From Acidobacteriota bacterium (GTDB lineage: Bacteria > Acidobacteriota > Terriglobia > Acidiferrales > UBA7541), in contig PMTV01000040.1 of assembly GCA_003167215.1 (NCBI GenBank), positions 29,496 to 74,407 on the forward strand: a DNA stretch of 44,912 nucleotides, given 5' to 3'. Position numbers and translations under genes: made by a program. Below, in pieces: positions 42,118 through 44,912 of the stretch (within the stretch, counting starts at the first letter, position 1; every line of letters starts with the position of its first letter). The notes beneath the pieces were generated by a model. That model saw only the letters and a list, made by a program, of their open reading frames with translations. It searched no databases and had not been told where the DNA came from.

Positions 42118-42145
42118 ATTCTATAACAGCCTTATGCAAGGACAA
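42118..42145 (-). promoter_or_regulatory. Possible promoter of the signalling operon
   Basis: TTGTCC (42140-42145) and TAGAAT (42118-42123) on the minus strand with a 16-base spacer, about 100 bases before the small frame and 290 before the PAS gene. Confidence 0.35.
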
Positions 42146-42308
42146 GCGGATTCGCAGGCAGGTGTCCAATAGACCACGAGCGCAGAACTTTTACCCGTGA
42201 ATATCTGAAACTCAAACGAGCCGGATGCATCTTGCCAGGGCGCCGTGCATGCCACGGGCTCGGAGTCCACAAATTCGCAAATTAAGCTAGAATAAAACTC
42301 AATTATGT

Positions 42309-42352
42309 CGGGGCGTAGCGCAGCCTGGTAGCGCGCCTGCCTTGGGCGCGGA
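42309..42352 (+). pseudogene. Broken tRNA-Pro (TGG) gene
   Basis: The 5' half is a normal tRNA-Pro: acceptor CGGGGCG, D arm GCGC-AGCCTGGTA-GCGC, anticodon 5' stem CCTGC and loop CTTGGGC (anticodon TGG). After it the expected GCAGG stem, T arm and CGCCCCG acceptor strand are missing; the sequence goes into GCGGACCGACCGACTCC. It cannot fold as a tRNA and marks an old deletion or insertion. Confidence 0.75.
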
Positions 42353-42509
42353 CCGACCGACTCCAACAGCTCCATTCCCTATTTTGGCTACTCTGTGTTT
42401 TCAGTAATTTGGGGAATCTGCTTTTCGCTCAAAGCTAACCCCAATGGCATGAAGACGTCGGATTCTGGCACAGTTTTGGCACAGGGGACGCGCCTGCTTT
42501 TGCAGCAGT

Positions 42510-42553
42510 GGGTGAACCCCTTAGTGAGACAGTTTGAATTGGCACACTGGCAC
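42510..42553 (+). repeat. 44-bp direct repeat, left copy
   Basis: It differs by one base from the copy at 43940-43983 and is in the same orientation. The core is CCCCTTAGTGAGACAGTTTG (A in place of G in the other copy). Too long for an IS target duplication. Confidence 0.9.
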
Positions 42554-42635
42554 ACCATCCATTCACTAAGGCCTGATACTGCCTTGTCATCCGACAACCG
42601 ATCGCACCGCTAGGCTCCAGAACGGTACGATTGGA

Positions 42636-43871
42636 TCACCGCAGATCTCTGACAAAGGTCAGTGTCGAGGCTGCAAAGCTCGCCTCAGCGTTTCGCTGCT
42701 CTGATTCTTCTTCGAACTCTTCCGGCGGACGGTAGCCTAGCGCTGAATGTAAACGGCGTCGATTGTAATAGTGTTCGATGAATTCCTCGACGCTCTCCAC
42801 CAAGTGTCCCAAATCGCGGTACTCGTTGGCGTAAATCTCCTCACGTTTCAGTGTCTTCATAAAGCTTTCGCAACTGGCGTTGTCATAGGGATTCCCTGGC
42901 CGACTCATGCTCGGCATCATCTGGTGATCCCGAAGCACCTGGATGTAATCTTCGCAAGCGTATTGCACACCTCGGTCGGAGTGGTGAACTAGTCCAGGAG
43001 GCGGTTGTCGATTCGCAATCGCCTTTTCTAACGCGTTGAGCGGAAGCCTAGACTGCAAGGTTCGGCCGAGCGACCACCCCACCACCTTGCGGGAAAAGGC
43101 GTCGAGGACCACCGCCAAATAGACGAACTCCGTCTTCAGGCGAACGTAGGTCATATCCGCGATCCATAGCTGATTCGGACCGAACACTTTCACGCGACTG
43201 GCCAGGTTGAGATAAATCTCCATCTCGTCGTTCCGATCTGTTGCGAGCAAGACTTCACGGTCCTGAATCTCCAATAGGTTGTCCGCCCGCATCATTCGCG
43301 CCACCTGTTTGTGGTTCACCATCATCCCTCGCCGCCGAAGTTCCGCCGTGACCCGTCGATAGCCGTAGCGTCGGCGATGTTCTACGACAATCTCCTGAAT
43401 GGCAGATCGTACGATCATGCACTCCTCGACAGGCGTCCGCCCTTGCAGGTAGCGATAAAATCCCGCTCGGCTTACCTGCGCCAACTGACACATCCGCTCG
43501 ATGCTCAAGCTGCCTTGCAACCGCGTCTCGGATTTCATCGTAGACGCCTTTTCGCCAGAGATATCGCCCTTCTGGCGTCGAGCCTCGACTTTTTGCAAGG
43601 CACCTCTGAAAAAATCCACTTCCACCGTTTTGTCCGCCAGTAACCGTTTGAGCTTGCTGATTTCCTTACGAAGCGTGGATTCCCGGGAATTCGGAAGCGT
43701 TAGCTCACCATCAGCATCCGCTGGGTCCACTTGATCCCGCCACTTGTACAACAGCCTGCGATGAACGCCCAGTTCTCGCGATAGCCTCAGGATGTTCTCG
43801 CACGCGTTCATGCGTTCCACTGTCCGGCAACGGAATTTCTGGCTGTATCGCTCTTTCCATTTTCTTTCCAC
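42636..43871 (-). CDS. IS3-family transposase, OrfA and OrfB in one frame
   Basis: About 411 residues from GTG 43871, which has GGAG seven bases upstream; a TTG at 43892 is an alternative. Residues 1-105 are the OrfA-like helix-turn-helix and leucine-zipper part (LSRELGVHRRLLYKWRDQVD, ISKLKRLLADKTVEVDFFRG). Residues about 120-400 are the DDE integrase: Asp239 in WIADMTYV, Asp299 in HHSDRGVQYA and Glu335 in CESFMKTLKREE, a DD(35)E spacing. In most IS3 elements the two parts are joined by a -1 frameshift; here no shift is needed. The catalytic residues are intact, so the element could be active. Confidence 0.95.
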   Translation of the reverse strand: MERKWKERYSQKFRCRTVERMNACENILRLSRELGVHRRLLYKWRDQVDPADADGELTLPNSRESTLRKEISKLKRLLADKTVEVDFFRGALQKVEARRQKGDISGEKASTMKSETRLQGSLSIERMCQLAQVSRAGFYRYLQGRTPVEECMIVRSAIQEIVVEHRRRYGYRRVTAELRRRGMMVNHKQVARMMRADNLLEIQDREVLLATDRNDEMEIYLNLASRVKVFGPNQLWIADMTYVRLKTEFVYLAVVLDAFSRKVVGWSLGRTLQSRLPLNALEKAIANRQPPPGLVHHSDRGVQYACEDYIQVLRDHQMMPSMSRPGNPYDNASCESFMKTLKREEIYANEYRDLGHLVESVEEFIEHYYNRRRLHSALGYRPPEEFEEESEQRNAEASFAASTLTFVRDLR

Positions 43872-43939
43872 TTTGCGGCTCCTTTCCTGCAAAGTGTGCC
43901 TTATGGAAGTGTCTCAAACTAGGCATTCGCGCACCGGTG

Positions 43940-43983
43940 GGGTGAACCCCTTAGTGAGACAATTTGAATTGGCACACTGGCAC
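43940..43983 (+). repeat. 44-bp direct repeat, right copy
   Basis: It matches the copy at 42510-42553 at 43 of 44 positions. It lies upstream of the transposase promoter region. Confidence 0.9.
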
Positions 43984-44113
43984 GTCCGTCGAAAACAACA
44001 TGTGATAGGAGCGGCTGGATAACTTCCGAATGGCTCGTCAACCGGGAGCCATTGCGATCACTTCCTACAAGCCCGTTTTAGGGGAACTACAAGCTTTGCC
44101 GCGCAAATCGGCA

Positions 44114-44329
44114 CTACTGCGGGTGCCCGATCTGCAGGACGATCTTGCCGGGCTTGTGGGGTGCGCCCGCAAGCATGGCCTGCGCCTGGCGCGCCTCCGA
44201 AAGCGGCAGGAGTGAGCCCGCACGCACTGTGATTTTGCCCGCGTGAAACAATGATGTGAGTGTCTGCAGGCGCGCGGTGGTCACCTCGGCGTAGAAGAGG
44301 ATGGCCCCGGCCGATGCGCATCGCCTATT
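44114..44329 (-). pseudogene. C-terminal stub of a zinc-type (MDR) NADP-dependent oxidoreductase
   Basis: With no start codon, the frame reads AGAILFYAEVTTARLQTLTS, then FHAGKITVRAGSLLPLSEAR and LAGAPHKPGKIVLQI, ending at TAG 44114. This is the conserved end of quinone-oxidoreductase-like alcohol dehydrogenases (compare 'EaRxAhemlaGaPHkxGKIVLxv'). The frame is closed upstream by TGA at 44330, and the catalytic and cofactor-binding domains are gone. The rest was probably lost in the rearrangement around the IS. Confidence 0.8.
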
Positions 44330-44517
44330 TCAGGACGGCAAAAGCACTCACGTGGAGGCTACTGTTGCTGAGACACTACTAGCTTATGTCAGAAACAATC
44401 CGGCCCAGCGGGCCCAGACATGACACGCGACCTGGACATACTGAAGGCCACTCCGGAATCCGTTCCCCGGGCAATCTTGGACGGAGTGGAGAAAGTGGAG
44501 GAGGAAATCTGCGAGAA

Positions 44518-44545
44518 TTGACGGCGGAAATTCGTGTAGTATGAT
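44518..44545 (+). promoter_or_regulatory. Putative promoter of the AraC-type gene
   Basis: TTGACG (44518-44523) and TATGAT (44540-44545) with a 16-base spacer, ending 36 bases before the ATG at 44581. Confidence 0.6.
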
Positions 44546-44580
44546 GCGAAACGATTATACTCGCAGCTTTCTCTAGGATT

Positions 44581-44912
44581 ATGGGTAACGAACCTAAGCT
44601 CAGGGTTTGGCGCTCGGAAGCAATAGGTGAGTTTCATCATGTCTCCAATATCGCGCATCCAGCTTCCAAGTTCCTCCATCAGTCCCTGGCCCTTTGTTTC
44701 ATTGAGCAGGGTGCTTATAACGTGCGCCATTGCGGCGTGAACTATTCGGTGGGTAAGGGCGCGCTGCTCATTGCTCAGTCAGGCGATATCACCTCTGACG
44801 ACGATTTTGACGGCAAATCGAAATACCGGGATTTTCACTGCGCCCCCAAGGCGCTGGAGACAATTGCCGAAGAAATGGGGGACCGTTTCAGAGGGGGCCG
44901 AATCTTTCAGAG
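44581..44912 (+). CDS. AraC-family transcriptional regulator, N-terminal part
   Basis: The frame opens MGNEPKLRVWRSEAIGEFHH and runs off the right edge after 110 residues. It is the cupin-like ligand-binding domain of AraC regulators: FLHQSLALCFIEQGAYNVRH, VGKGALLIAQSGDI and YRDFHCAPKALETI. The helix-turn-helix domain would be beyond the window. The short AGGA before the ATG is a weak ribosome site. Its effector is unknown. Confidence 0.8.
   Translation, partial: MGNEPKLRVWRSEAIGEFHHVSNIAHPASKFLHQSLALCFIEQGAYNVRHCGVNYSVGKGALLIAQSGDITSDDDFDGKSKYRDFHCAPKALETIAEEMGDRFRGGRIFQ

Larger units (their letters stand above)
42510..43983. mobile_element. IS3-family insertion sequence bracketed by long direct repeats
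   Basis: The interval holds one IS3-family transposase gene and non-coding ends. The repeat-to-repeat distance of 1,430 bases fits one IS unit. Classic terminal inverted repeats were not found by eye; the right side has TGTCTCAAACTAG (43911-43923) and the left AGTTTGA within the repeat, which share only a short inverted match. The true ends are uncertain. Confidence 0.7.

Noticed and set aside
42466-42481. TGGCACAGTTTTGGCA, resembling a sigma-54 promoter (GG-N10-GC)
   Set aside because: No suitably placed gene follows on the plus strand; it is probably chance or part of degraded IS sequence.
44009-44025. GGCTGGAT sequences resembling the 3' end of 16S rRNA near the IS
   Set aside because: Only eight to ten bases match and no other rRNA sequence is near.
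44420-44521. 33-codon plus-strand frame before the AraC gene
   Set aside because: It overlaps the likely -35 element of the AraC promoter, has no ribosome site and matches no family.
1-44912. CRISPR arrays, riboswitches and prophage genes
   Set aside because: No regularly spaced repeat series, no recognised riboswitch core and no phage structural or integrase genes were seen on reading both strands.

Overview
The window looks like the chromosome of a soil-type Acidobacteriota (Terriglobia/Koribacter-like) bacterium. This is an inference from gene content: an ADOP-type MacB/FtsX permease at the left edge, an ArsR + AHSA1 pair, an Omp/PagL-like protein, a PEP-CTERM protein, an EgtB-EgtD pair and many secreted Pro/Gln- or Gly-rich TPR and NHL proteins. 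Coding is dense with few long gaps; base composition is GC-rich for most of the window and becomes more AT-rich and fragmented in the last 3 kb.

Layout. 1-1925: partial permease (minus) and an ArsR-AHSA1 operon with its own promoter/operator. 1937-8674: a probable minus-strand operon of two TPR proteins, RNase III (rnc), signal peptidase I (lepB) and an AsmA-like protein. 8935-13490: an envelope-related stretch with a Gly-rich NHL protein, a small His-rich secreted protein, a four-helix membrane protein, and an ECF sigma factor overlapping its anti-sigma factor. A tRNA-Ala(GGC) follows. 13834-20744: PagL-like protein, beta-CASP nuclease, aminotransferase, lytic transglycosylase and an acidic coiled protein read from a near-consensus promoter. 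20822-23035: the tmRNA gene (ssrA), an HTTM-protein gene pair and, just past it, a degenerate second copy of the tmRNA 3' end, which suggests a small island at ssrA. 23036-24611: TetR regulator plus a retropepsin/SnoaL-like fusion, with a perfect palindromic operator. 24811-36428 (mostly plus strand): peroxiredoxin, PEP-CTERM protein, LTxxQ-like protein, APC permease, GMC oxidoreductase, amidase + GerMN lipoprotein-like pair, rph-rdgB, egtB-egtD (ergothioneine) and nth.

37058-41823 is a translationally coupled minus-strand signalling operon: PAS-PAS sensor, histidine kinase, Rcp1-like receiver, receiver with a kinase stub, receiver-PAS-GGDEF-EAL. It is decaying or recently rearranged: one in-frame TAA separates the PAS sensor from its kinase, and a deletion has removed most of a second kinase and of a further receiver, leaving recognisable ends. 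42300-44580 is a scar zone: a tRNA-Pro gene with a broken 3' half, an IS3-family transposase (OrfA and OrfB fused in one frame) bracketed by 44-bp direct repeats, and the C-terminal stub of a zinc-type oxidoreductase. The window ends inside an AraC-type regulator.

No CRISPR array, phage module, toxin-antitoxin pair or wholly unknown multigene defence system was seen. The most unusual items are the stop-split kinase and collapsed relay, the ssrA-bounded HTTM pair, the IS with long direct repeats, the anti-sigma factor with a TonB-C-like tail, and a long nested palindrome at 11404-11449.
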